In this document: one piece after another, positions 5,563 through 11,798 of the stretch
How positions within the stretch are numbered: the first letter of the stretch is position 1
Layout: each line of letters starts with the position of its first letter
Program-made: the position numbers and the translations under genes
NCBI GenBank assembly: GCA_027592105.1
Contig: JAQCLA010000054.1
Coordinates: forward strand, 1 to 11,798
DNA: 11,798 nt
Direction: 5' to 3'
Source of the DNA: Pseudomonadota bacterium
Lineage (GTDB): Bacteria > Pseudomonadota > Alphaproteobacteria > Rhodobacterales > Rhodobacteraceae
Notes under the pieces: generated by a model
What the model was told of the DNA's origin: nothing
The model's database searches: none
Seen by the model: only the letters and a program-made list of their open reading frames with translations

Positions 5563-6663
5563 ATGAAAACCAAGACAAAACCCGAGGCAGTTTCGCTGCC
5601 GCTCAATACGATTCTGGCTGGTGATTGCATCGAGGTGATGCGCGCGCTGCCCGAGGCGTCGGTCGACCTGATCTTCGCCGACCCGCCCTATAATTTGCAG
5701 CTCAAGGGCAGCTTGCATCGCCCCAACAACACTTTGGTCGATGCTTGTGACGATCACTGGGACCAGTTCGCCAGTTTCGCCGCCTATGATAGCTTTACCC
5801 GCGATTGGCTGGCCGCCGCGCGGCGGCTATTGAAGCCCGGCGGCGCGATCTGGGTGATCGGCAGCTATCACAATATTTTCCGCGTCGGTGCCGAGTTGCA
5901 GAACCAAGGTTATTGGATCTTGAACGATGTGGTGTGGCGCAAGTCCAACCCGATGCCGAATTTTCGCGGCATGCGGCTGACCAATGCGCATGAGACGATG
6001 ATCTGGGCTTCGAAAGGCGAGGGGGCGAAATACACCTTCAACTACGAGGCGTTAAAATCGCTCAATGAAGGGGTGCAGATGCGTTCGGATTGGGTGATCC
6101 CGATCTGTAACGGCGGTGAGCGGCTGAAGGATGACAAAGGCGACAAGGCCCATCCGACGCAAAAGCCCGAGGCGCTTTTGCATCGAATTCTTGTCGGCAC
6201 GACCAACCCCGGCGATGTGGTGCTTGATCCTTTCTTTGGCACGGGCACCACGGGAGCGGTGGCCAAGATGCTGGGCCGCGATTTCATCGGGATCGAGCGC
6301 GAAGAGAGCTATCGCAAGATCGCCGAGAAGCGGTTGGGCAATGTGCGTCGCCTCGATCGGAGCGCGTTAGAGGTGACGGGGTCCAAACGCGCCGAGCCGC
6401 GTGTGCCCTTTGGCCAGTTGATCGAGCGCGGCATGCTGCGCCCGGGCGAGATGCTGACCAATGCGCGTGGCCAGATGGCCAAGGTGCGTGTTGATGGCAC
6501 CTTGATCGCTGATGATGTGAAAGGTTCGATCCATCAGGTCGGCGCGCGTCTGGAAGGCGCGCCTTCCTGCAATGGTTGGACCTATTGGCATTTCCGCCGC
6601 GAGGGTCAAAGCGTGCCCATCGATGTGCTGCGCCAGCAGTTGCGCGCGGAGATGGAGGGGTAA
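5563..6663 (+). CDS. ccrM: Cell-cycle adenine DNA methyltransferase CcrM (GANTC-specific)
   Basis: CcrM is a solitary N6-adenine methyltransferase that modifies GANTC after replication and sets cell-cycle gene expression in alphaproteobacteria. The 366-residue protein has the beta-class order: target-side motif DPPYNLQLKG first (catalytic DPPY at 40-43), then the SAM-binding motif DPFFGTGTTG (222-231) with FxGxG. The C-terminal 100 residues (about 265-366) contain the extra RAMA-type domain typical of CcrM, including CNGWTYWHFRREG. No restriction endonuclease gene lies beside it, as expected for the solitary enzyme. The ATG has GAGG (5552-5555) upstream, and the 49-base leader after the promoter fits. 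The gene follows rnhB but has its own promoter with three GANTC sites, pointing to methylation-dependent timing. A strong terminator lies 70 bases downstream. Confidence 0.97.
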   Translation: MKTKTKPEAVSLPLNTILAGDCIEVMRALPEASVDLIFADPPYNLQLKGSLHRPNNTLVDACDDHWDQFASFAAYDSFTRDWLAAARRLLKPGGAIWVIGSYHNIFRVGAELQNQGYWILNDVVWRKSNPMPNFRGMRLTNAHETMIWASKGEGAKYTFNYEALKSLNEGVQMRSDWVIPICNGGERLKDDKGDKAHPTQKPEALLHRILVGTTNPGDVVLDPFFGTGTTGAVAKMLGRDFIGIEREESYRKIAEKRLGNVRRLDRSALEVTGSKRAEPRVPFGQLIERGMLRPGEMLTNARGQMAKVRVDGTLIADDVKGSIHQVGARLEGAPSCNGWTYWHFRREGQSVPIDVLRQQLRAEMEG

Positions 6664-6733
6664 CTCCCCCCATCCCAATTCTCACAGAGTTGAACCGCAG
6701 ATCAGCGCGCCGCCTGCGCCGGTTTGCACCTTG

Positions 6734-6769
6734 CCCTCGCCTGTGCCCTTTGGCCGGCGGGGGTTTTTT
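6734..6769 (+). terminator. Intrinsic terminator after ccrM
   Basis: CCCTCGCC (6734-6741) pairs with GGCGGGGG (6756-6763), seven Watson-Crick pairs and one G-U, followed at once by six T (6764-6769). The 14-base loop can fold further through GCC/GGC. It ends the ccrM transcript. Confidence 0.75.
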
Positions 6770-6845
6770 CGTTATCGGGGGATGGGTCTGTCCGCAGGGT
6801 GGGCGATTGGAGGGATGCTGTCCCCCCAAACCCGCTGTCCTTAAC

Positions 6846-6896
6846 GGGGGGACGCTGTCCCCCCACCCCCCCTGGGATATTTGTGAAACAGAGAAG
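6846..6896 (+). repeat. Intergenic repeat, copy C (GGGATATTT core with upstream hairpin)
   Basis: A perfect 8-base stem GGGGGGAC (6846-6853) / GTCCCCCC (6857-6864) with loop GCT precedes the core GGGATATTT-GT-GAAACAGAGAAG (6874-6896). The hairpin sequence and loop match copy B read in the same direction. The 11-base GCTGTCCCCCC also occurs at 6817-6827, so half of the hairpin seems to be duplicated in tandem. It is oriented like the upstream ccrM gene and ends only 8 bases before the stop of the convergent tsaC gene. Confidence 0.65.
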
Positions 6897-6904
6897 CAGG
6901 GTCG

Positions 6905-7861
6905 TCAGGCGCGCGGGGCGGCGGCGCGGCGGAGGCGGTCGTTGATCGCGCGGCCAAGGCCTATATCGGGGATGGGGGCCACGCGGATCGCCGGGGCGCT
7001 GTGGCTTTGGGCCATGGCGTCGGCTTGGTGGAGCGTGGCGAAGAGCCGTGTGGCGGCCTCAACGAGATCGCCATTCTCGGACAGGTTGAGCGCGCAGGCC
7101 ATGGGGCCAAAGCCGATGATGATTTCGCCCGGTTGCGCCGTGCCGCCGAGGTGGAGGGGGGTGAGCGGTGCGTAATGGCTGGCAAGCTGGCCCGGTGCCT
7201 CGACCCGCGCGCCGGGTGTTGTGTCGGTGATCAGCGGGCCGGTGATGGGGGTGATCACCTCGCGCGGGATGGCGCCTTCGCGCAGGAGCCTTGTGCCGTC
7301 GGCGCCAGGCGCGAGGATGGTAGATTCGACCCCCACCGGCGTTGGGCCACCATCGAGGATGGCTGCGATCCGCCCGCCCAGTCCCGCGCGCACATGCGCC
7401 GCCGTGGTGGCGCTGATCTTGCCTGATGGGTTGGCCGAGGGGGCCGCGATGGGCCGGGCCGCCGCCTGCAGCACCGCCTGCATCACCGGGTGGGCAGGCA
7501 GGCGGATCGCCACGGTTGCATGGCCCGCCGTGACGCGCGCCGAGAGCCCATGGCCGGGTTTGAGCGGCAACACAAGCGTCAGCGGTCCGGGCCAGAAGGC
7601 GTCGGCCAAGGCGCGGGCGGTACCGGGGAAATCGGCGATGGCCATGGCGCTGTCCAGATCGGGGAGATGCACGATCAGCGGGTTGAAATCGGGCCGGCCC
7701 TTGGCGGTATAGATCGCGGCCACGGCGCTATCTTGCGTGGCATCAGCGGCCAAACCATAGACCGTTTCGCTGGGCAGTGCGACAAGCGCGCCTGCGCGCA
7801 GCAAGGCTGCGGCGCGCGCGATACCTGTCGCATCTGGGAGAAGATCTTCGGCCATGCGCAT
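6905..7861 (-). CDS. tsaC: L-threonylcarbamoyladenylate synthase (TsaC/Sua5, long form)
   Basis: The enzyme makes threonylcarbamoyl-AMP from threonine, bicarbonate and ATP, the first step of the universal t6A37 modification of ANN-decoding tRNAs. The 318-residue protein carries the YrdC domain in the first 200 residues: PSETVYGLAADA (30-41), KGRP (54-57), WPGPLTLVLP (90-99), SANPSG (142-147) and the STIL stretch. The remaining third, after a linker, is the Sua5 C-terminal domain, including the linker motif ASHYAPLTPL. It is thus the long (Sua5, TsaC2) form and not the short E. coli type. The start is either 7861 (MRMAEDLL) or 7855 (MAEDLL); neither has a clear RBS. It is divergent from the acyl-CoA dehydrogenase gene across a 119-base gap. 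Confidence 0.93.
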   Translation of the reverse strand: MRMAEDLLPDATGIARAAALLRAGALVALPSETVYGLAADATQDSAVAAIYTAKGRPDFNPLIVHLPDLDSAMAIADFPGTARALADAFWPGPLTLVLPLKPGHGLSARVTAGHATVAIRLPAHPVMQAVLQAAARPIAAPSANPSGKISATTAAHVRAGLGGRIAAILDGGPTPVGVESTILAPGADGTRLLREGAIPREVITPITGPLITDTTPGARVEAPGQLASHYAPLTPLHLGGTAQPGEIIIGFGPMACALNLSENGDLVEAATRLFATLHQADAMAQSHSAPAIRVAPIPDIGLGRAINDRLRRAAAPRA

Positions 7862-7980
7862 CGTTCTGACGTGACGTAGGGGTTGATCGGGCGGGCGGCT
7901 GGCCCACACTCTGCCCGGGGGTAGCGCGAAGGGCGCGCCCATGCAATCAATTGGCATCATCTCGGGGGGAGAGCCGTTCC
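7862..7980. other. Divergent gap between tsaC and the acyl-CoA dehydrogenase gene
   Basis: No convincing -35/-10 pair is visible on either strand. The gap holds a direct repeat TGACGTGACGT (7867-7877), a perfect palindrome GGGCGCGCCC (7931-7940) and an inverted pair ATGC/GCAT (7941-7944, 7954-7957) just before the RBS of the dehydrogenase gene. Any of these could be an operator; none matches a motif I can name. Confidence 0.4.
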
Positions 7981-9669
7981 ATGCCTTATCGTGCACCGGT
8001 TGCCGAATTCGCTTTCTTGTTGCGCCATGTGGTGGGGTTTGACCGCGTGAGCGCCCAGCCCGCCTATGCCGAGGCAACGGATGACACGGTCGCGGCGTTG
8101 TTGACCGAGGCTGGGCGCATCTGTGACGACGTGCTGGCACCGTTGAACCGGCAAGGCGATCTGCACCCCGCGCGGCTTGAGAATGGGGTGGTGCGGACCG
8201 CTCCCGGATATGCGGCGGGATATCGGGCCATGGCCGATGCGGGCATGACCGCGATCACGGCCGATCCGGCCTATGGGGGTTTGGGCCTGCCGCAGACGGT
8301 GGCGGCTTGCATCAATGACATGGCAGGGGGTGCCTGTCTGGCACTCGAGATGAACCCGCTGATGACGCAAGGCCAGATCGAGGCGCTGTCGCATCACGCC
8401 TCGGACGTGATCAAGGGGTTGTACCTGCCCAAGCTGATCAGCGGCACATGGTGCGGGACCATGAACCTGACCGAGCCACAGGCAGGGTCGGATGTCGGCG
8501 CGCTGGCGACCAAGGCAATGCCAAAGGGCGACGGCACCTATGCAGTGACGGGGCAGAAGATCTATATTTCTTGGGGGGATACGGATTTCGCTGAGAATGT
8601 GGTGCATCTGGTGCTGGCGCGGCTGCCCGATGCGCCGGGGGGGACCAAGGGGATATCGCTGTTCTTGGTGCCGAAGTTCATCCCCGATGCGACCGGCGCG
8701 CCGGGGGTGGCCAATAGCCTGAAGGTCGTGAGCCTTGAGCATAAGCTTGGCCTACATGGCAGCCCCACTTGCGTGATGCAGTATGATGGCGCGACGGGCT
8801 GGCTGATCGGTGAGGAGAACCGCGGCATGGCCGCGATGTTCACCATGATGAACAATGCCCGCCTTGGCGTGGCCCTGCATGGTGTCTCAATCGCCGAGGC
8901 CGCCACACAGGCGGCGACGGAATATGCCGTTCAGCGCAAACAGGGCCAGCCCTTGGTAGGTGGCACGGGCATGATCGTGGATCATGCCGATGTGCGGCGC
9001 ATGCTGATGGAGATGCGGGCCGAAACCTTTGCCGCGCGGGCCTTGGCGCTTGATCTGGCGGTGTCGATCGACCTGGGCCATGCGGGTGATGGGGCCGAGG
9101 CCGCGCGCGCCGCCGTGCTGACGCCGATCGCCAAGGCCTATGGCACCGAGATGGGGATCAAGGTCGCCAATATGGGCATCCAAGTGCATGGCGGCATGGG
9201 ATTTATCGAGGATACTGGGGTGGCCCAATTTGCCCGCGATGTCCGGGTTGCCGCGATTTATGAAGGGACCAACGGGATTCAGGCGATGGATCTGGTGGGC
9301 CGCAAGATGGCCGACGGGGGGCGCGCGATCCACGCGCTGATCGACGCGGTCGCGGCTGAGGCACAGGGTGATCCGATGGGTGCGCCTGTGGCCGCGATGG
9401 CGGGTCAGTTGCGCGTGGCCACCGATGCGATGTTGGGCATGGACCTCAACGACCGGTTCGGGGGCGCGGTGCCGTATTTGATGGGGTTCGCGCGGGTCTT
9501 GGGTGCGATCTATCATTTGCGTGCCGCGCAATCGGGCGGGGTGCGGCCGATGGCCTTGGCGCGCTTCTATCTCGATCGGCTCTTGCCCGAGGCGGCGGGC
9601 CATTTCGCGCAGGCCGGCCATGGGGCCAAGGGGCTTTATGATCTCAGCGCCGAAGACCTTTGCGCATGA
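7981..9669 (+). CDS. Acyl-CoA dehydrogenase, long form (AcdA/DmdC-like)
   Basis: The 562-residue protein is an FAD-dependent acyl-CoA dehydrogenase that introduces a trans-2 double bond into an acyl-CoA and passes electrons to ETF. It shows the MNLTEPQAGSDVG motif (about 161-173), GQKIYISWGDTD in the middle beta domain, MGIQVHGGMGFIEDTG (about 398-413), and the catalytic-base motif YEGTNGIQAMDLVGRK with Glu428. An extra C-terminal domain (about 450-562) makes it longer than the 380-residue short-chain types and places it with the long forms that include DmdC, the methylmercaptopropionyl-CoA dehydrogenase of DMSP breakdown. The exact substrate cannot be read from sequence. The ATG at 7981 is chosen for the purine-rich RBS (GGGGGGAGAG, 7964-7973). 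Its stop overlaps the next gene's start by four bases (ATGA), so the two are translationally coupled. Confidence 0.93.
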   Translation: MPYRAPVAEFAFLLRHVVGFDRVSAQPAYAEATDDTVAALLTEAGRICDDVLAPLNRQGDLHPARLENGVVRTAPGYAAGYRAMADAGMTAITADPAYGGLGLPQTVAACINDMAGGACLALEMNPLMTQGQIEALSHHASDVIKGLYLPKLISGTWCGTMNLTEPQAGSDVGALATKAMPKGDGTYAVTGQKIYISWGDTDFAENVVHLVLARLPDAPGGTKGISLFLVPKFIPDATGAPGVANSLKVVSLEHKLGLHGSPTCVMQYDGATGWLIGEENRGMAAMFTMMNNARLGVALHGVSIAEAATQAATEYAVQRKQGQPLVGGTGMIVDHADVRRMLMEMRAETFAARALALDLAVSIDLGHAGDGAEAARAAVLTPIAKAYGTEMGIKVANMGIQVHGGMGFIEDTGVAQFARDVRVAAIYEGTNGIQAMDLVGRKMADGGRAIHALIDAVAAEAQGDPMGAPVAAMAGQLRVATDAMLGMDLNDRFGGAVPYLMGFARVLGAIYHLRAAQSGGVRPMALARFYLDRLLPEAAGHFAQAGHGAKGLYDLSAEDLCA

Positions 9670-10691
9670 TCCAGATGCCCTTTGCGGTCGCCCCTGAGCC
9701 GGGCGAGGCCACCTTGATCGCCGAGGATGTGCTGTGGTTGCGCGTGCCGCTGCCGATGGCGCTGAACCATGTCAACGCCTATGCGCTGCGCGATGGTGAT
9801 GGTTGGACACTGATCGATACCGGGCTGGATACGGGCAAGACCCGCGCCTTGTGGGAGGCGGCCTTGGCCGGGCCAATGGCGGGTTTGCCTGTGCGCCGGT
9901 TGATCGTGACCCATCACCACCCCGATCATGTGGGGCTAGCGGGTTGGTTTCAGGCGCGCGGCGCGGAGCTGATCATGCCGCGCACTGCGTGGTTGATGGC
10001 GCGCATGCTGACCTTGGATGAACAACCCCTTCCATCGGCCGAGACCTTGGCCCATTGGCAAGGCGCAGGGATGGAAGCCGCCCTTTTCGAGACCCGCCGC
10101 GGCGAGCGGCCGTTCAACTTCTGCGATGTGGTCCATCCCTTGCCGCTTGGCTTTACTCGCCTGCATGATGGCGGCTTGATCCGCATGGGCGGGCGCGATT
10201 GGGATATTCGTTTCGGTCAAGGCCATGCGCCCGATCACGCCACATTCTGGAGCCGCGATGATCATCTGGTGATCGGGGGCGATCAGCTTTTGGCGACTAT
10301 CTCGCCTAATCTTGGGGTTTATGCGACCGAGCCGGGGGCCGATCCGGTGGGGGAATGGCTGGAAAGCTGCGCCGCGTTTCAACCCTTGGCGCGCGCAGAC
10401 CAGCTGGTATTGCCCGGTCACAAGATGCCCTTCACGGGCCTGCCCGCGCGGTTGGTGCAGTTGATCGACAATCATCATGGCGCGTTGGATCGGCTGCGGG
10501 AGCATCTGGCGGGCGCGCCGCGCAGCGCTGCGGAATGCTTTGCGCCGCTGTTCAAACGCCAGATCGACGCCGGGACATATGGCCTCGCCTTGGTCGAGGC
10601 GGTGGCCCATCTCAATCATCTACTGCGCTTGGGTGCAGTCACGCGGACAAGGCGCGCAGATGGGGCCTGGCTTTATCATCTGGTGGGCTGA
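9666..10691 (+). CDS. Metallo-beta-lactamase-fold hydrolase coupled to acyl-CoA dehydrogenase
   Basis: The 341-residue protein has the full metal-binding set of the glyoxalase II-like metallo-beta-lactamase superfamily: HxHxDH as H83-H85-D87-H88, H187 in GHAPDH, D206 in GGDQL and H252 in LPGH. This suggests a two-metal hydrolase. A C-terminal helical or winged segment of about 75 residues (NHHGALDRLREHL onward) follows, as in LACTB2-like proteins. The ATG at 9666 overlaps the stop of the acyl-CoA dehydrogenase gene (ATGA), which points to a shared pathway. Hydrolysis of an acyl-CoA thioester or a related ester is a reasonable inference, since several family members are thioesterases. Nuclease activity as in RNase Z relatives is less likely here. 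There is no signal peptide, so it should be cytoplasmic. Confidence 0.88.
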   Translation: MIQMPFAVAPEPGEATLIAEDVLWLRVPLPMALNHVNAYALRDGDGWTLIDTGLDTGKTRALWEAALAGPMAGLPVRRLIVTHHHPDHVGLAGWFQARGAELIMPRTAWLMARMLTLDEQPLPSAETLAHWQGAGMEAALFETRRGERPFNFCDVVHPLPLGFTRLHDGGLIRMGGRDWDIRFGQGHAPDHATFWSRDDHLVIGGDQLLATISPNLGVYATEPGADPVGEWLESCAAFQPLARADQLVLPGHKMPFTGLPARLVQLIDNHHGALDRLREHLAGAPRSAAECFAPLFKRQIDAGTYGLALVEAVAHLNHLLRLGAVTRTRRADGAWLYHLVG

Positions 10692-10778
10692 CCTGCGGCG
10701 CAGTGCCCGATCCGCGATGGGCTGACAGCGCCACAGGAATGCGGTAATGCCCGGTGAAAGCATTGCCTTACCCAGACC

Positions 10779-10784
10779 GGAGGG
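10779..10784 (+). promoter_or_regulatory. RBS of the oxidase subunit IV gene
   Basis: GGAGGG lies 8 bases before the ATG at 10793 and fixes the start of this very short gene. No clear promoter is visible in the 101-base gap after the hydrolase gene. Confidence 0.6.
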
Positions 10785-10792
10785 ACCACGAT

Positions 10793-10933
10793 ATGGCCGA
10801 TCAAGATCACAAGCATGGCGAGATGGACATCAGCGAGCAGGAAAAGACATTCGGCGGTTTCATGCGGATGAGCGTCAATGTCGGCCTCATCTCCATCGGC
10901 ATCGTCGTTATCTTGGCCATTTTCTTTCGATGA
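10793..10933 (+). CDS. aa3-type cytochrome c oxidase subunit IV
   Basis: This 46-residue protein has the pattern of the small alphaproteobacterial subunit IV of aa3-type cytochrome c oxidase: a hydrophilic His/acid-rich N-terminus (MADQDHKHGEMD), the family motif DISEQEKTFGGFMR (12-25), and a single transmembrane helix (about 27-45) ending in Arg. The subunit sits at the side of the Paracoccus/Rhodobacter oxidase; its function is unclear and it is dispensable for activity in Paracoccus as far as I recall. The large subunit genes are not in this window, which is usual because subunit IV is often encoded apart. Its stop overlaps the start of the lipoprotein gene by four bases (ATGA at 10930-10933), so the two are co-translated. 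Confidence 0.88.
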   Translation: MADQDHKHGEMDISEQEKTFGGFMRMSVNVGLISIGIVVILAIFFR

Positions 10934-11580
10934 AGCCCTTGCTGCGCATCGCGGCCGCGCTGGCGATGGTCAGTGCGCTTGGTGGCTGCGTGGCCGAAGA
11001 GGTTTGGGCGCCTGACACATTCGTCAGTACGGCCAATTACCGACCAACGGGGCCAGCGACGCTGACCTTGATGACGATGGTGTCCAACCGCGACGGGCGC
11101 GGTGGGCATACGGCCTTGATGATTGATGGCGCTGAGCGTGTGCTCTTCGATCCGGCGGGAAGCTGGTATCACCCGATGATTCCCGAGCGCAACGATGTGC
11201 TCTACGGGATGAACCCGCAATTCTTGCAGTTCTACACCGATTACCATGCGCGCGAGACCTATCATATCGTCGTGCAAGAGCTGGAGATCAGCCCCGAGAC
11301 CGCCGCAGGCTTGATCGCGGCGGTGCAGGCGCATGGCGCGGTGCCGCCTGCGCGCTGTTCGCTGTCGATCAGCCGCGTGTTGGGCAACACGCCGGGGTTC
11401 GAGACCATCACCGCCAATTGGTTTCCCGTCCGCACGATGGAGCAATTCAGCCGTCTGCCCGGCGTGCGCGAAAGCCGCATCTATGACACAGATGCTGATG
11501 ACAATCTGGAGCTGCTGCAAGCGCAGGCGCGTGCCGAGTTGAGCCGCCAGATCGCACTTGAGATCGCGGGCGGAAACTGA
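10930..11580 (+). CDS. Lipoprotein, possible permuted NlpC/P60-like fold, function unknown
   Basis: The 216-residue product has a lipoprotein signal: KPLLR, a hydrophobic core and lipobox LGGC with Cys20 as lipidation site. After it, GGHTALMID (H60 at 58-66), then VLFDPAGSWYH, resembles the His-containing strand of permuted papain-like (NlpC/P60, YiiX, LRAT) proteins, and C143 in PPARCSLSISRVL lies where their catalytic Cys follows. The order His before Cys is that of the permuted group. I cannot name the family, and the activity (amidase, acyltransferase or none) is not established. The residue after the lipidated Cys is Val, not Asp, so outer-membrane sorting is likely. It is coupled by ATGA overlap to the oxidase subunit IV gene, and a bidirectional terminator follows 33 bases after its stop. 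Confidence 0.8.
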   Translation: MKPLLRIAAALAMVSALGGCVAEEVWAPDTFVSTANYRPTGPATLTLMTMVSNRDGRGGHTALMIDGAERVLFDPAGSWYHPMIPERNDVLYGMNPQFLQFYTDYHARETYHIVVQELEISPETAAGLIAAVQAHGAVPPARCSLSISRVLGNTPGFETITANWFPVRTMEQFSRLPGVRESRIYDTDADDNLELLQAQARAELSRQIALEIAGGN

Positions 11581-11613
11581 CCAGAGGTCGGCAACGCATT
11601 TCCCCACAAAGCA

Positions 11614-11642
11614 AAACCCCCGAGGCCAGGCCGCGGGGGTTT
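11614..11642. terminator. Bidirectional intrinsic terminator
   Basis: AAACCCCCG (11614-11622) and CGGGGGTTT (11634-11642) form a perfect 9-base stem around an 11-base loop. On the plus strand it ends the lipoprotein operon with GGGGGTTTATTTCTT; on the minus strand it ends rpsU with GGGGGTTTTGCTTT. It lies between convergent genes, so one element serves both. Confidence 0.85.
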
Positions 11643-11678
11643 ATTTCTTAAGGATCGCGTTACCGATCGGGCGCGCGT

Positions 11679-11798
11679 TCAGAGCATGCCTTCGCGCTGC
11701 GCCTTTTTACGCGCCAGCTTACGGGCGCGGCGTACGGCCTCGGCCTTCTCGCGTGCTTTTTTCACGGAGGGCTTTTCGAAATGTTGCTTGAGCTTCAT
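11679..11798 (-). CDS. rpsU: 30S ribosomal protein S21 (partial, N-terminus outside window)
   Basis: The last 39 residues read MKLKQHFEKPSVKKAREK and on through an Arg/Lys-rich helix (AVRRARKLARKKAQREGML), the typical C-terminal half of alphaproteobacterial S21, a small-subunit protein near the anti-Shine-Dalgarno end of 16S rRNA. The ATG at the window edge is internal: full-length S21 is about 68 residues, and this Met normally follows ...FREM. So the gene continues beyond 11798. It is convergent with the lipoprotein gene and shares its terminator. Confidence 0.93.
   Translation of the reverse strand: MKLKQHFEKPSVKKAREKAEAVRRARKLARKKAQREGML

Noticed and set aside
7862..8140. N-terminal extension of TsaC to 8140
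   Set aside because: It would run into the divergent acyl-CoA dehydrogenase gene, and the added residues are not part of the YrdC fold. The family normally starts near 7861.
10747..10929. Earlier start for the lipoprotein gene
   Set aside because: The extension overlaps the oxidase subunit IV gene in another frame and would bury the lipoprotein signal peptide. The ATG at 10930 puts the lipobox at the right place.
11558..11791. A 77-codon plus-strand open frame at the window end
   Set aside because: It crosses the bidirectional terminator and is antisense to rpsU, with no recognisable motif.
1..11798. CRISPR array, phage or insertion-sequence genes, tRNA or rRNA, defence system
   Set aside because: I saw no regularly spaced repeats, transposase or integrase motifs, or RNA gene signatures. 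ccrM has no restriction partner beside it and is the solitary cell-cycle enzyme.

Overview
The window looks like chromosome from an alphaproteobacterium of the Rhodobacteraceae (Rhodobacter/Roseobacter relatives). The reasons are a CcrM-type GANTC methyltransferase directly after rnhB, a 46-residue aa3-type cytochrome c oxidase subunit IV, strongly GC-rich codon use, and a GC-rich intergenic repeat with a GGGATATTT...GAAAC...AGAA core of a type I associate with this family. A BciB-like reductase whose promoter carries a PpsR/CrtJ-type box (TGT-N12-ACA) hints that the organism may make bacteriochlorophyll. That last point is inference.

Layout. (1) 1-1360, minus: the first 453 codons of a cytoplasmic molybdopterin oxidoreductase, best matched from memory to the SoeA (sulfite dehydrogenase) group; its C-terminus lies outside the window. 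(2) 1527-2762, plus: a BciB-like ferredoxin-dependent 8-vinyl reductase, divergent from the first gene, with a good sigma-70 promoter overlapped by the PpsR-like box. (3) 2763-3116: a gene-free stretch between convergent genes, holding two opposed copies of the intergenic repeat. (4) 3117-4086, minus: two overlapping genes, a small secreted protein and a membrane protein with two N-terminal transmembrane helices and a C-terminal OmpR/PhoB-like winged helix. (5) 4284-4760, plus: an exported protein with a duplicated C-x17-C unit. (6) 4845-6663, plus: rnhB and ccrM; the ccrM promoter holds three GANTC sites within 44 bases. (7) 6664-6904: a terminator and the third repeat copy. (8) 6905-7861, minus: a threonylcarbamoyl-AMP synthase (TsaC/Sua5). 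(9) 7981-10691, plus: a long-form acyl-CoA dehydrogenase translationally coupled to a metallo-beta-lactamase-fold hydrolase. (10) 10793-11580, plus: the oxidase subunit IV coupled by a 4-base overlap to a lipoprotein that resembles permuted NlpC/P60 enzymes. (11) 11614-11642: a bidirectional terminator. (12) 11679-11798, minus: the C-terminal end of rpsU (ribosomal protein S21).

Most of the window is ordinary housekeeping and metabolic sequence. I see no phage, insertion sequence, CRISPR array, tRNA or rRNA. The points most worth following are the inverted-topology membrane winged-helix regulator with its overlapping secreted partner, the PpsR-like control of the bciB gene next to a sulfur-type molybdoenzyme, the lipoprotein coupled to the oxidase subunit, and the repeat whose three copies all sit downstream of genes in convergent gaps, in the same orientation as the gene they follow.
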